A DNA stretch of 64,000 nt from Streptantibioticus silvisoli (GCF_027947535.2 NZ_JAAGKO020000042.1:16053-80052), one strand, 5' to 3'; shown: positions 32,592 to 42,339, numbered from the stretch's first letter. Made by a program: numbers and translations. Notes: generated from the letters alone by a model not told the origin.

Positions 32592-33245
32592 TCAGATCCG
32601 GTATCCGGAGCCGGGGATGGTGACGATGACCGCGGGCTCACCGAGCTTGCGGCGCAGTGTCATGACGGTGACCCGCACGACGTTGGTGAACGGGTCGGTG
32701 TTCTCGTCCCAGGCCTTCTCCAGCAGTTGCTCGGCGGAGACCACCGCGCCCTCGCTGCGCATGAGGACCTCCAGGACGGCGAACTCCTTGGGCGCGAGGT
32801 GGACCTCCTTGCCGTCGCGGGCCACCTCGCGGCGGTTGGGATCGAGGCGGATGCCGGCGCGTTCCAGGACCGGGGGCAGCGGGGTGCTGGTGCGGCGGCC
32901 CAGGGCGCGCACGCGGGCGGTCAGCTCGCTGAAGGCGAACGGCTTGGGCAGGTAGTCGTCGGCGCCCAGCTCCAGCCCCTGGACGCGCTCGCTGACGTCG
33001 CCGGAGGCGGTCAGCATCAGCACCCGGGTGGGCAGCCCGAGCCCGACGAGCTGGCGGCACACCTCGTCACCGTGGACGACCGGGAGGTCACGGTCGAGGA
33101 CGACGACGTCGTAGTCGTTGACGCCGATGCGCTCCAGCGCGGCGCCCCCGTCGTAGACGACATCGACGGCCATGGCCTGGCGGCGCAGGCCGTGGGCCAC
33201 CGCATCGGCGAGCAACTGCTCGTCCTCGACGACGAGTACGCGCAC
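32592..33245 (-). CDS. cutR: CutR-type response regulator
   Basis: 217 residues. The OmpR-family receiver has VVEDE, phospho-Asp in VVLDRDLPVVHGDE and Lys in YLPKPFAF; the winged-helix C-terminus includes NPFTN-like DPFTNVVRVTVMTLRRKLG. The sequence agrees closely with remembered CutR, the regulator originally linked to copper and later to secretion or envelope stress. GTG start with AAGGA 8 bases upstream. A perfect inverted repeat at 33451-33471 lies about 206 bases upstream. Confidence 0.9.
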   Translation of the reverse strand: MRVLVVEDEQLLADAVAHGLRRQAMAVDVVYDGGAALERIGVNDYDVVVLDRDLPVVHGDEVCRQLVGLGLPTRVLMLTASGDVSERVQGLELGADDYLPKPFAFSELTARVRALGRRTSTPLPPVLERAGIRLDPNRREVARDGKEVHLAPKEFAVLEVLMRSEGAVVSAEQLLEKAWDENTDPFTNVVRVTVMTLRRKLGEPAVIVTIPGSGYRI

Positions 33246-33687
33246 AGAGGTGTTCCTTCCGGGAAACGATCAATGATGAGGACTCCATCCTGCCTTCGAT
33301 GCCCATAAAACACCGGTAAGCCCGTTCGCCGGACGCATCGGCGCCCGAGCGCCCAACACCCCTGACAACGCTGTCGGATGACCGTTGCAGGCGCAGGGCA
33401 ACCGTGGGAAACCGCTGGAAAACACATCGTGATACGGGCGGTTTCGCTACGTGACGGATGGAATCCGTCACAGTACGTCACGAAAACCGTCCCATGAGAT
33501 TTTTTCTGCGGGGGAAGGTTTTCGGCCCACCGGGGGAGGGGATGACGATTCCAACCCCGCGATCCAGCCGCATCTGCGGCTTCTGCCGCATCTGCCGCGC
33601 GTCCTGTACGCGTTAGGCGGTGATCGCCACACCCCGCACATCGGCACCACCCACCTTGTGCACCCGACGACGACGAGGGGGCGCTTC
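33246..33687. other. Intergenic region of cutR and the small gene at 33688
   Basis: Apart from the inverted repeat listed separately, I see no gene. It contains a T-rich stretch (GATTTTTTCTG at about 33,498) and likely holds divergent promoters for cutR and the small protein gene. Confidence 0.5.
33451..33471. promoter_or_regulatory. Perfect inverted repeat upstream of cutRS
   Basis: Arms GTGACGGAT and ATCCGTCAC with a 3-base spacer, flanked by TACGTGACG to the left and TACGTCACG to the right. It is placed between cutR and the small gene at 33688. Protein binding is inferred from symmetry only. Confidence 0.55.
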
Positions 33688-33861
33688 ATGGACGCGTTCA
33701 CCACTGGCATCACGCAGCGCATACGCCGCACCGAGACCGACCTGCACCGCGCGAAGGAGACCGGCGACGACTATCTCGCCGAGATCGAGCAGTCGGAGCT
33801 GGAGGAACTGCGCCGCACGGCCGCCGAGCACGGGGTCGAGATCGTACCGAAGGTCGCCTGA
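33688..33861 (+). CDS. Small conserved hypothetical protein
   Basis: 57 residues, highly charged and predicted helical (TGITQRIRRTETDLHRAKET, EIEQSELEELRRTAAEHG). It resembles short streptomycete proteins of unknown role. An AGGGGG site precedes the ATG at 33688. It is divergent from cutRS and may share its control region. Confidence 0.75.
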   Translation: MDAFTTGITQRIRRTETDLHRAKETGDDYLAEIEQSELEELRRTAAEHGVEIVPKVA

Positions 33862-33919
33862 CACCCCGCCCACCCGCCCGACACCCCGTCCGGCCGCGTG
33901 GCCGCCGTGTCCCGCGGCG

Positions 33920-34729
33920 TCAGTCGCGACCGGCGCCCAGTTCCGCCAGCAGGGCCTGGAGTGGCTCGAACAGGCCGGGCGGGGCCGCGATCGTCAGGTC
34001 GTCCGACTCCCGCTCACCGGGCCGTCCGCCGGTCAGCGCGCCCGCCTCCCGGGCGATGAGGGCGCCGGCCGCCCGGTCCCACGGGTGCAGTCCGCGCTCG
34101 TAGTAGGCGTCGAGCCGCCCGCAGGCCACGTCGCACAGGTCGATGGCGGCCGAGCCGCCGCGGCGGATGTCGCGCACCCGGGGCAGCAGTTCGCGCAGCA
34201 CGGCGGACTGCGCGGCGCGGCGCGCGGCGATGTAGCCGAAGCCTGTGCCGACCAGGGCCTGCTCGAAGGCCGGCGCGGTCCGGCAGCGCAGCGGGCGGTC
34301 GCCCAGGAAGGCGCCGCCGCCGGCCACCGCCTGGTAGGTCTCGCCGCGCATCGGCGCGTACACCACGCCGGCGACGGTCTCCCCGTCGCGTTCTGCGGCG
34401 ATGGAGACCGCCCAGGACGGCAGGCCGTACAGGTAGTTCACCGTGCCGTCGAGCGGGTCGATGACCCAGCGCACGCCGCTGGTGCCCTCGCGGTCGGCGC
34501 CCTCCTCACCGAGCAGGCCGTCGTCGGGGCGGTGCTCGGCGAGGTGGTCGGTGATCAGCTTCTCGGCGGCGATGTCCATCTCGGTGACGATGTCGATCGG
34601 GCTGGACTTGGTGGCCGCCACCGCCAGGTCGGCGGGGCGGCCGTCGCGCAGCAGCGTCCCGGCCAGGCGGGCCGCCTCCAGGGCCACGGCCAGCAGGTCG
34701 CGGTCGGATGCGGTCTCGGATGCGGTCAC
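33920..34729 (-). CDS. Inositol monophosphatase-family phosphatase
   Basis: 269 residues with the metal sites LGEEGAD, VIDPLDGTVNY (DPLDGT) and LHPWDRAAGALIA (WD). These Mg2+- and Li+-sensitive enzymes dephosphorylate inositol-1-phosphate, histidinol phosphate, PAP or fructose-1,6-bisphosphate; the specificity is not settled here. The GTG start has GAGGA 7 bases upstream. It is downstream of the ferrochelatase gene on the same strand (49-base gap). Confidence 0.9.
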   Translation of the reverse strand: MTASETASDRDLLAVALEAARLAGTLLRDGRPADLAVAATKSSPIDIVTEMDIAAEKLITDHLAEHRPDDGLLGEEGADREGTSGVRWVIDPLDGTVNYLYGLPSWAVSIAAERDGETVAGVVYAPMRGETYQAVAGGGAFLGDRPLRCRTAPAFEQALVGTGFGYIAARRAAQSAVLRELLPRVRDIRRGGSAAIDLCDVACGRLDAYYERGLHPWDRAAGALIAREAGALTGGRPGERESDDLTIAAPPGLFEPLQALLAELGAGRD

Positions 34730-34778
34730 AGGGTGTTCCTCTCGTCGGGCCCGGCCGCGGTCGCCGGGCGCGGGCACG

Positions 34779-35894
34779 TCAGTCACGGCCGGCCGCCGCC
34801 GCGCGGGGCACCCGGGCCGGACAGCAGCCGGCCGGGCAGACGTCGTGGCTCGCGCCGAGGGCGCCGAGGGCGCAGCGCGCGGGCTGTTCGCCGCGTTCGG
34901 CGGCGGCGCGTTCGGCGACCAGGTCGCGTACCGCGGCGGCGAACCGGGGATCGGCGCCGACGGTGGCGGCGCGGGCGACCGGCAGGCCGAGGTCGGCGGC
35001 CTTGGCGGCGGCCTCGGTGTCGAGGTCGTACTTGACCTCCATGTGGTCGGAGACGAACCCGATCGGCACCATCACGACCGCGGGCGCGCCGGCCGCGTGC
35101 TCAGCCTCCAGGTGGTCGCAGATGTCCGGCTCCAGCCACGGGATGTGCGGGGCGCCGCTGCGGGACTGGTAGACCAGCCGCCAGGGGCGCTCGACGCCGG
35201 TGGCCTCCCGGACGGCGCCGGCGACCAGGGCGGCGGCGTCCAGGTGCTGGGCGACGTAGGCGCCGCCGTCCGCGGGGCCGCCGGCCGGGCCGGAGGTGTC
35301 GGCGGCCGCGGTGGGGATGGAGTGCGTGGTGAACGCCAGGTGGGCGCCGTCGCGGACCCCGGGGGGCAGGGCGGCCAGCGCGGCCAGGACGGCGTCGGTC
35401 ATCGGGCCCACGAAGCCGGGGTGGTTGAAGTAGTGCCGCAGCTTGTCCACCACCGGTACCGGGCGGCCCTCGGAGCGCAGGACGGCCAGGGCGTCGGCGA
35501 GGTTCTCCCGGTACTGGCGGCAGCCGGAGTAGGAGGCGTAGGCGCTGGTGGTCAGCACCAGCACGCGGCGGCGGCCGTCGTCGGACATCTCGCGCAGCGT
35601 GTCGGTCAGGTAGGGCGCCCAGTTGCGGTTGCCCCAGTAGACGGGCAGGTCCAGTCCGCCGGCGGCGAAGTCGTCGCGCAGGGCGTCGAGCAGTTCGCGG
35701 TTCTGGGCGTTGATCGGACTGACGCCGCCGAACAGGAAATAGTGCTGTCCGACCTCCTTGAGGCGCTCGCGGGGGATGCCGCGCCCGGCGGTGACGTTCT
35801 CCAGGAACGGAACGACGTCGTCGGGTCCTTCGGGGCCGCCGAAGGACAGCAGCAGCAGGGCGTCGTACGGAGTGGGATCGAGCTGGTCGGCCAT
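34779..35894 (-). CDS. hemH: Ferrochelatase (coproporphyrin ferrochelatase type)
   Basis: 371 residues. [15 protein letters not shown] start, [15 protein letters not shown], the catalytic His in FTTHSIP, Glu in EPDICDHLE and [13 protein letters not shown]. The C-terminus carries a Cys group [18 protein letters not shown], which with an earlier Cys fits the [2Fe-2S] cluster of actinobacterial enzymes. In Actinobacteria the enzyme inserts iron into coproporphyrin III (CpfC) in the coproporphyrin-dependent haem pathway. It is the first gene of a unit with the inositol phosphatase. Confidence 0.93.
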   Translation of the reverse strand: MADQLDPTPYDALLLLSFGGPEGPDDVVPFLENVTAGRGIPRERLKEVGQHYFLFGGVSPINAQNRELLDALRDDFAAGGLDLPVYWGNRNWAPYLTDTLREMSDDGRRRVLVLTTSAYASYSGCRQYRENLADALAVLRSEGRPVPVVDKLRHYFNHPGFVGPMTDAVLAALAALPPGVRDGAHLAFTTHSIPTAAADTSGPAGGPADGGAYVAQHLDAAALVAGAVREATGVERPWRLVYQSRSGAPHIPWLEPDICDHLEAEHAAGAPAVVMVPIGFVSDHMEVKYDLDTEAAAKAADLGLPVARAATVGADPRFAAAVRDLVAERAAAERGEQPARCALGALGASHDVCPAGCCPARVPRAAAAGRD

Positions 35895-36343
35895 GCCCCG
35901 ATCCTGCCACCCGGCACCGGCCGGCCGGCGGCACCCCGGCGGGCGCGGGGCGGTGGACGGGAGCGGACGGGAGCGGACGGGAGCCGGAGCGGCGGACGCC
36001 ATGGCCGGCGGGGCGGGCGCCGGGGCCGGACGTCGTGGGCCGGCGGGGCGGGCGCCGGGATCGGGGCCGCGCCCGAGCCGGGGGGCGGGTCGGCCGATGG
36101 AGGAGCCGCGTCCCGGAGCCGGGCGGATGTCGGGCCGGCGGGGTCGCGTGTCCGCCGGCGGGGGTCGCGCGTCGGCCGGTGGAGGGGGCGCGTGTCGGCC
36201 GACCGTGGCGGACGCCGGCTGGCCGGAAGCGACCGGTGGGAATATCACTTGCTCCGACACGTAAGCTTTATTGGTTGTTTACCCCCACCGGCACCCACCT
36301 CGCCCTGTCCGCCGGTGTTACCCCCGCCGCGCCTGGAGTGCCC
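35895..36343. repeat. Gene-free spacer with short tandem repeats
   Basis: GGACGGGAGC is repeated three times exactly at 35955-35984. A 22-base G+C-only unit beginning GGCCGGCGGGGCGGGC occurs at 36003-36024 and 36038-36059. Further degenerate copies run to about 36,240, then the composition falls (AAGCTTTATTGGTTGTTTA at 36,264-36,282), which probably marks the promoter of the MFS gene. Confidence 0.7.
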
Positions 36344-37591
36344 GTGCTCGCCCCTTATCGTGCGATCTTCGCCGCGCCCGGCGCCCGTGGCTTCTCCGTG
36401 GCCGGGGCGGTGGGCCGGCTGCCGTTGTCGATGCTGGGGATCGGCATCGTGACGATGATCTCCCAGGTGACCGGGCGGTACGGGCTGGCCGGGGCGCTGT
36501 CGGCGACGGTGGCGCTGGCGGCGGCGGCGTTCGGCCCGCGGGTCTCGCGGCTGGTGGACCGCTACGGGCAGCGGCGGGTGCTGCGGCCGGTCGCGGCGGT
36601 GACGGTGCTGGCGGTGGCGGGCCTGGTGGTGTGCGTACGGCTGAACGCGCCGGTGTGGACGCTGTTCGTGTGCGCGGCGGCGGCCGGCTCGACGCCGTCG
36701 CTGGGCTCGATGGTGCGGGCCCGCTGGGCGGCGCTGTACCGCGGTTCGCCGCTGCTGCACGCCGCGTACTCCTACGAGTCGGTGATCGACGAGTTCTGCT
36801 TCATCATCGGGCCGATCGTCTCCATCGGGCTGTGCACCGGGTGGTTCCCGGAGGCCGGCCCGCTGCTGGCGGCCCTGTGCCTGGCGGGCGGGGTGCTGTC
36901 GCTGACCGCGCAGCGCTCCACCGAGCCGGTGCCGCATCCGCGCGAGGAGCACCAGGCCGGCGGTTCCGCCCTGCGATCACCCGGACTCCGGGTTCTGGTG
37001 TTGACGTTCGTGGCCACCGGTGCGATCTTCGGTTCGGCGGACGTGGTGACGGTGGCGTTCGCCCAGGCGCTGGGGCACAAGGCGGCCGCCAGTCTGCCGC
37101 TGGCGGTCTACTCGCTGGGGTCGTGCCTGGCCGGTGTGGTCTTCGGACTGGTCGCGCCGCGCAGGAGCCCGGCACGGCGGTTCCTGGTGGGGGTGTGCAC
37201 GATGGCGGTGAGTATGATCCCCCTCCAACTGGTGGGAAACTTGCCCGAGTTGGCCGCGGCCCTGTTCGTCGCGGGGCTGTCGGTGGCACCCACGATGGTC
37301 ACCACCATGGCCCTGGTCGAGCAGCACGTGCCGCGGTCACGACTGACCGAGGGCATGACGTGGACCAGCACCGGGCTCGCGATCGGCGTGGCGGCCGGCT
37401 CGTGGGCGGCCGGCGCGGTGGTGGACGCGGCGGGTCCCACGGCGGGGTTCACGGTGCCGCTGGGCGCCGGGACGCTGGCGGCCGTGGTGGCGCTTGTCGG
37501 GTACCGCCGGCTGCGTCCGGCGCCGGAACGGGAGGAGCAGCGGGGCGATGAACTCGACGCGAACGACCGGCGGGACGACCTCGTGGCGTAA
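36344..37591 (+). CDS. MFS transporter
   Basis: 415 residues, about 12 membrane helices. It has MFS loop-2-like LVDRYGQRRVLRP and a long central loop with STEPVPHPREEHQ. GTG 36344 is chosen because GGAG lies 5 bases upstream; upstream in-frame codons have no such site. Substrate unknown; exporter-like. Its 3' end overlaps the start of the FAD-linked oxidase by 44 bases, so they may be one unit. Confidence 0.88.
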   Translation: MLAPYRAIFAAPGARGFSVAGAVGRLPLSMLGIGIVTMISQVTGRYGLAGALSATVALAAAAFGPRVSRLVDRYGQRRVLRPVAAVTVLAVAGLVVCVRLNAPVWTLFVCAAAAGSTPSLGSMVRARWAALYRGSPLLHAAYSYESVIDEFCFIIGPIVSIGLCTGWFPEAGPLLAALCLAGGVLSLTAQRSTEPVPHPREEHQAGGSALRSPGLRVLVLTFVATGAIFGSADVVTVAFAQALGHKAAASLPLAVYSLGSCLAGVVFGLVAPRRSPARRFLVGVCTMAVSMIPLQLVGNLPELAAALFVAGLSVAPTMVTTMALVEQHVPRSRLTEGMTWTSTGLAIGVAAGSWAAGAVVDAAGPTAGFTVPLGAGTLAAVVALVGYRRLRPAPEREEQRGDELDANDRRDDLVA

Positions 37592-38870
37592 CTGGGCGGG
37601 GACGGTCACCGCCCACCCGGTGCGGACGGTGACGCCAGCCACGGTGGAGGAGCTCGCGGCGCAGGTGCGGCGCGCGGCCGCCGAGGGCCTGACCGTCAAG
37701 GCGGTGGGCACCGGTCACTCCTTCACCGCGGCGGCCGCGACCGACGGGGTGCTGGTGCGGCCGGAGCGGCTGACCGGCCCGGTGCGGCTGGACCGGGCGG
37801 CGCGGACGGTGACCGCCGGCGCCGGGACCCCGCTGAAGGTGCTCAACCGGGCGCTGGACGCGGCGGGATGGTCGCTGACCAACATGGGCGACATCATGGA
37901 GCAGACGGTGGCCGGCGCGGTGAGCACCGGCACGCACGGCACCGGCCGGTCCTCGGCGTCGGTGGCCGCGCAGATCACCGCGCTGGACCTGGTCACCGCG
38001 GACGGGTCGCTGCTGCACTGCTCGGCGCGGGAGAATCCGGAGGTCTTCGCCGCGGCGCGGATCGGCCTGGGGGCGCTCGGGGTGATCACCTCGGTGACCT
38101 TCGCCGTCGAGCCGCGCTTCCTGCTGACGGCGCGTGAGGAGCCGATGCCCTTCGACCGGGTGGTCGGCGACTTCCACCAACTGGTCTGGGGCAACGAGCA
38201 CTTCGAGTTCTACTGGTTCCCGCACACCGAGCACTGCAACACCAAGCGCAACAACCGCTCCCCCGGTCCGGCCGACCCGCTGCCGCGGGTGCGCGGCTGG
38301 GTGGACGACGAGCTGCTGTCCAACGCGGTCTTCCAGGCCGCCTGTTCGCTGGGCCGGGCGGCGCCGGCCGCGGTGCCGGCGATCGCGCGGGTGGCCGGCC
38401 GGGCGCTGTCGGCGCGGGTCTACACCGACACCGCCTACCGGGTCTTCACCAGTCCCCGCCGGGTGCGGTTCGTGGAGATGGAGTACGCGCTGCCCCGGGA
38501 GGCGGCGGTGCCGGCGCTGCGCGAGCTGAAGGCCATGGTGGAGCGGTCGGACCTGCGGATCGGCTTCCCCGTCGAGGTGCGGGTGGCGCCGGCCGACGAC
38601 ATCCCGCTGTCCACCGCCTGCGGCCGCGAGGCGGTCTACATCGCGGTGCACCAGTACCGCGGCGTGCCGTACCGGGAGTACTTCGGCGCGGTGGAGCGCA
38701 TCATGACCGCGCATCAGGGCCGGCCGCACTGGGGCAAGCTGCACACCCGGGACGCGGAGTACCTGTCCGCCGCCTACCCGCGGTTCGCGGAGTTCACCGC
38801 CGTCCGCGACCGGCTGGACCCCGACCGGGTGTTCGGCAACGCCTACCTCGGGCGGGTGCTGGGGACATAA
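37548..38870 (+). CDS. FAD-linked sugar-1,4-lactone oxidase (D-arabinono-lactone/alditol oxidase type)
   Basis: 440 residues. The FAD-binding N-domain (VTPATVEELAAQVRRAAAEG; VKAVGTGHSFT; MGDIMEQTVAGAVSTGTHGTG) covers about 25-190, and the ALO-type C-domain ends YPRFAEFTAVRDRLDPDRVF and WGKLH. This subgroup includes D-arabinono-1,4-lactone and alditol oxidases; the substrate is unresolved. The His in STGTHGTG is the usual position of flavin attachment region in relatives. The ATG lies inside the MFS gene end. Confidence 0.85.
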   Translation: MNSTRTTGGTTSWRNWAGTVTAHPVRTVTPATVEELAAQVRRAAAEGLTVKAVGTGHSFTAAAATDGVLVRPERLTGPVRLDRAARTVTAGAGTPLKVLNRALDAAGWSLTNMGDIMEQTVAGAVSTGTHGTGRSSASVAAQITALDLVTADGSLLHCSARENPEVFAAARIGLGALGVITSVTFAVEPRFLLTAREEPMPFDRVVGDFHQLVWGNEHFEFYWFPHTEHCNTKRNNRSPGPADPLPRVRGWVDDELLSNAVFQAACSLGRAAPAAVPAIARVAGRALSARVYTDTAYRVFTSPRRVRFVEMEYALPREAAVPALRELKAMVERSDLRIGFPVEVRVAPADDIPLSTACGREAVYIAVHQYRGVPYREYFGAVERIMTAHQGRPHWGKLHTRDAEYLSAAYPRFAEFTAVRDRLDPDRVFGNAYLGRVLGT

Positions 38871-39303
38871 CGGGTCGTACGCACACGTCGTGAGCCGGTG
38901 AACGGAGGCAGCACTTCCGTTTCTGGCCGTCGGGAGAAGATCGCCGCGTCGCGAAAGCCACGGCGCGGCGCCGCCCCCGCATGGCCCGAATGGAGTACTG
39001 TTACCAGCCTGTGCACCGGCCTCCCGTCCGGCTGCCCGGAACCTGCCGGAGGGGGCCCCGAAGGTGCCGTTCGACCAACACCGTTCAGCAGGAGCGTTGT
39101 TCGCAGGAATCGCCACGGGCAGCGGTCCTCGGGCCGTCGCTGGTGGCGAACAGGTAACCGTGCCATGACGGTGCGTTGGGAAAGGCTCCCGACACGCCGT
39201 TGAAGTCGGCAAGGTTGTGGCGTGCCGCGGCTGGGCAGGTCACACTCGTTCTTCGGGAGCAGCGACGCACGTGACGTCGGCAGGCACCACCCGGGAGGTC
39301 CCC
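38871..39303. other. Gene-free region upstream of sepH
   Basis: 433 bases without a supported gene. It is of mixed composition and likely holds the sepH promoter. No strong repeat is noted. Confidence 0.5.
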
Positions 39304-40344
39304 ATGCCCGATCTGCGTGTCGTGGCCGTCAGCAACGACGGCACACGATTGGTGCTCAAGGCTGCGGACAATACGGAATACACCCTTCCCATCGATGAGC
39401 GGCTGCGGGCCGCGGTGCGCAACGACAGAGCCCGGCTCGGCCAGATCGAGATCGAGGTCGAGAGCCATCTGCGCCCGCGGGACATCCAGGCGCGGATACG
39501 GGCCGGCGCGTCGGCCGAAGAGGTCGCGCAGCTGGCCGGCATCCCGGTGGAGCGGGTCCGCCGTTTCGAGGGACCGGTGCTCGCGGAACGCGCCTTCATG
39601 GTGGAACGGGCCCGCAAGACCCCGGTGCGCCGTCATGGGGAGAGCGCCGGGCCGCAGTTGGGCGACGCGGTGGCCGAACGCCTGATGATGCGCGGTGCGG
39701 AGAAGGACACCAACCAGTGGGACTCCTGGCGCCGTGACGACGGCACCTGGGAGGTGCTGCTGCTCTTCCGGGTGGCGGGCGAACCGCACTCGGCGACCTG
39801 GACGTTCGACCCGCCGCGCCGGCTGGTGCAGGCGGTCGACGACGAGGCCCGCGCGCTGATCGGCGAATCGGTCGCCCAGCAGCCCGAGCCGAGCTTCCCG
39901 TTCGTGCCGCGCATCGCCCGGCTGCCCCGGGACCGGCCGCTGGACCGGCCCGACCGGCTCGGCGACCGCTTCGAGGACCGCCCGGAGCGTGCCGAGCGCG
40001 ACGACGACCGCGATTCGCTGACCAGCCTGCTCGAAGCGGTGCCCAGCTTCCGCGGCGACATGGTGGTGCCGGCCGCGCCGCCGCCCGTCGAGGCACCGCC
40101 GGAGGAGGTCGCGGACCTGCCCGACGAGGTCGAGGAGGCCGCGCCGCCCGCCCCGGCGGCCAGCGTCGGCGCCGGTTCCGCCTACGCGGACGTGCTCATG
40201 CCGCGGTCGGTGGCCGGCCACCGCGACCGGCTGGTCGGCACCACCGACCGCCAGGCGGAGGCCGACGGCGTACGGCCCGGCCGCCGCGCGACGGTGCCCA
40301 GCTGGGACGAGATCGTCTTCGGCAGCCGGCGCAAGAAGGAGTAA
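39304..40344 (+). CDS. sepH: Septation protein SepH
   Basis: 346 residues. The N-terminal DUF3071 domain starts MPDLRVVAVSNDGTRLVLKA and has a helix-turn-helix-like segment (RPRDIQARIRAGASAEEVAQ; LAGIPVERVRRFEGPV), then a long Asp/Arg/Pro-rich disordered region (about 215-285) and a conserved short C-terminus (RRATVPSWDEIVFG). SepH binds FtsZ and stimulates its assembly at sporulation septa in Streptomyces. Cytoplasmic, at the division site. Confidence 0.95.
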   Translation: MPDLRVVAVSNDGTRLVLKAADNTEYTLPIDERLRAAVRNDRARLGQIEIEVESHLRPRDIQARIRAGASAEEVAQLAGIPVERVRRFEGPVLAERAFMVERARKTPVRRHGESAGPQLGDAVAERLMMRGAEKDTNQWDSWRRDDGTWEVLLLFRVAGEPHSATWTFDPPRRLVQAVDDEARALIGESVAQQPEPSFPFVPRIARLPRDRPLDRPDRLGDRFEDRPERAERDDDRDSLTSLLEAVPSFRGDMVVPAAPPPVEAPPEEVADLPDEVEEAAPPAPAASVGAGSAYADVLMPRSVAGHRDRLVGTTDRQAEADGVRPGRRATVPSWDEIVFGSRRKKE

Positions 40345-40473
40345 CACCGCCCGTCGGTGTACGTGGTGGGCCCGTCCGGGATCGATCCGGGCGGGCCCGA
40401 TCCGTATGCGGGTACCTGCTTCCTGCGACGCGGGCGCACGCGGGCGCTGAGCCGTCGCGCGCGGGGCGGCCGG

Positions 40474-41301
40474 TCAGCCCGGTTGCGGCCCGGTGGCCAC
40501 CTCGCGGGCCGGGTCGGCCGACCACTCGCTCCACGAACCCACGTACAGCGCGGCGGGCCGGCCGGCCACCGCCATGGCCAGCACCTGGTGGGCCGCGGAG
40601 ACGCCCGAGCCGCAGTAGACGCCGGCCCCGACGCCCTCGGTGGCACCCAACCGCCCGAACCGCTCGGCCAGTTCGGCGGCGGGCAGAAGACGTCCCTCCG
40701 GGCCGGTGTTGGCGGCGGTGGGCGCGCTGACGGCGCCGGGGATGTGGCCGCCGATCCGGTCGACGGGCTCGACGTCGCCCCGGTAGCGTTCCGCCGCGCG
40801 GGCGTCCAGCAGGACACCGGTGCGGGCCAGCCCGGCCGCCTCGTCGGCGCTCAGCAGCGGCATGCCGCCCGGCCGCGCCGTGAAGTCGCCGGGCCGGCCG
40901 GCCACGTCGCCGGTCTCCAGCGGGCCGCTCCAGGCGGGCAGTCCGCCGTCCAGCACCCGCACGTCGCGGTGTCCGGCCCAGCGCAGCAGCCACCAGGCCC
41001 GGGCCGCCGCCCAGCCCTGGCCGCCGTCGTAGACCACCACCGGCAGGTCGTCGCACACCCCGGCACGGCGCATCGCCGTGGTGAAGACGTCGAGGTCGGG
41101 CAGCGGGTGGCGGCCCGCTCGGCCGGGCCGGCCGGCGAGTTCGGTGTCGAGGTCGACGTAACGCGCCCCGGGCAGGTGGCCGGCTTCGTAGTCCGGGCGT
41201 CCGGACGGGCCGCCGAGCTGCCAGCGCACGTCGAGCAGGACCGGCCGGAAAGCGTCGGTGCGCAGCGCGTCCGCGGAGATGATGGAGTCCATACGGCCCA
41301 T
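40474..41301 (-). CDS. Thiosulfate/3-mercaptopyruvate sulfurtransferase (tandem rhodanese)
   Basis: 275 residues with two rhodanese domains. The first is inactive-like (LLDVRWQLGG, YVDLDTEL), the second carries the active-site loop YCGSGVSAAH with catalytic Cys (about residue 233). It transfers sulfane sulfur to cyanide or other acceptors. ATG 41301 is used, with GAGGA 4 bases upstream; ATG 41292 is an alternative. No partner gene is close. Confidence 0.92.
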   Translation of the reverse strand: MGRMDSIISADALRTDAFRPVLLDVRWQLGGPSGRPDYEAGHLPGARYVDLDTELAGRPGRAGRHPLPDLDVFTTAMRRAGVCDDLPVVVYDGGQGWAAARAWWLLRWAGHRDVRVLDGGLPAWSGPLETGDVAGRPGDFTARPGGMPLLSADEAAGLARTGVLLDARAAERYRGDVEPVDRIGGHIPGAVSAPTAANTGPEGRLLPAAELAERFGRLGATEGVGAGVYCGSGVSAAHQVLAMAVAGRPAALYVGSWSEWSADPAREVATGPQPG

Positions 41302-41547
41302 TGTGTCCTCAAGCAGTCCGCCGTTCTCCCGCACGCGTACCGGCCCGCCGGCCGGATTGTCCCGCCGGCGACGGACGCGATGCGCCGGAGGGCGGCGGCG
41401 ACCGTTTCTCCGCGGGCGGGACGCCAGGGGCCCGGGCGTTGACCGGACGACACGCCGCACTCAGGGCGGCAGTGGCTTTCCGGCCAGGCGTGGTGCGCCC
41501 CGGGCCGCCTCCGGCACGCGGGGAGCACCCGAAGGAGAGAAACCAAG

Positions 41548-42339
41548 ATGACCGAGGTACCGGCCCAGCGTCCCCAGGGTGCGCCGTGCTGGGTCAGCCT
41601 GCTGGTGCGCAGCCTGCCGGCCGCCCAGGAGTTCTACGGCGGCCTGTTCGGCTGGCGGTTCCAACCGGGCCCCACGCATTTCGGACCGTACGCCAGAGCC
41701 GTACTGGACGGCCGCCTGGTCGCCGGGATCGGTGAGAGCCCGCGCCGGCTCGGCCAGCCGGTGGCGTGGACGACGTACCTGTCCACCGCGGACGCCGACG
41801 CGGCCGCCGAGACGATACGGGTCAGCGGCGGCACCGTCGCCGTCGGCCCGCTGGACGCCGACGGCGAGGCCGGCCGGATGGTGATCGCCGCCGACCCCTC
41901 CGGCGCCTCGTTCGGCGTCTGGCAGCCCAAGGGGCACACCGGCGTCGGCGTCACCGGGGTGCCGGGCACGCTGGCGTGGAACGAACTGGTCACCCGGGAG
42001 GCGGACGTCACCGCCTTCTACGGCGCCGCCTTCGGCTTCGAGGCGGACGCGCCGGTCCCGGCCGACGACGGGTCCGGCTCGCCGGCGCAGGACGTGACGC
42101 TGCGGCTCGGCGGCCGCCCGGTGGCCGGTCTGCACGCGGTCGGCGCCGCGCTGCCCCGCGCGCGGGGGGCGCGCTGGACCACGTGGTTCGAGGTGGCCGA
42201 CACCGACGCCGCGGTGGAACGCGCCGGTGCGCTCGGCGGCCGGGTGCTGCGCGCGGCCCACGAGGTCAAGCGCGGCCGGATCGCGGAACTCGCCGACCCG
42301 CAGGGCGCCGCGTTCACCGTGGTCCGCAGCAACGGCTGA
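41548..42339 (+). CDS. Two-domain VOC (glyoxalase-fold) protein
   Basis: 263 residues, two vicinal-oxygen-chelate domains (about 12-125: PCWVSLLVRSLPAAQEFYGG...; 140-260: LAWNELVTREADVTAFYGAA). Similar proteins are annotated as hydroxylase, bleomycin-resistance-like or 27-kDa antigen proteins; real function unknown. AAGGAGAG lies just upstream of the start. Confidence 0.87.
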   Translation: MTEVPAQRPQGAPCWVSLLVRSLPAAQEFYGGLFGWRFQPGPTHFGPYARAVLDGRLVAGIGESPRRLGQPVAWTTYLSTADADAAAETIRVSGGTVAVGPLDADGEAGRMVIAADPSGASFGVWQPKGHTGVGVTGVPGTLAWNELVTREADVTAFYGAAFGFEADAPVPADDGSGSPAQDVTLRLGGRPVAGLHAVGAALPRARGARWTTWFEVADTDAAVERAGALGGRVLRAAHEVKRGRIAELADPQGAAFTVVRSNG

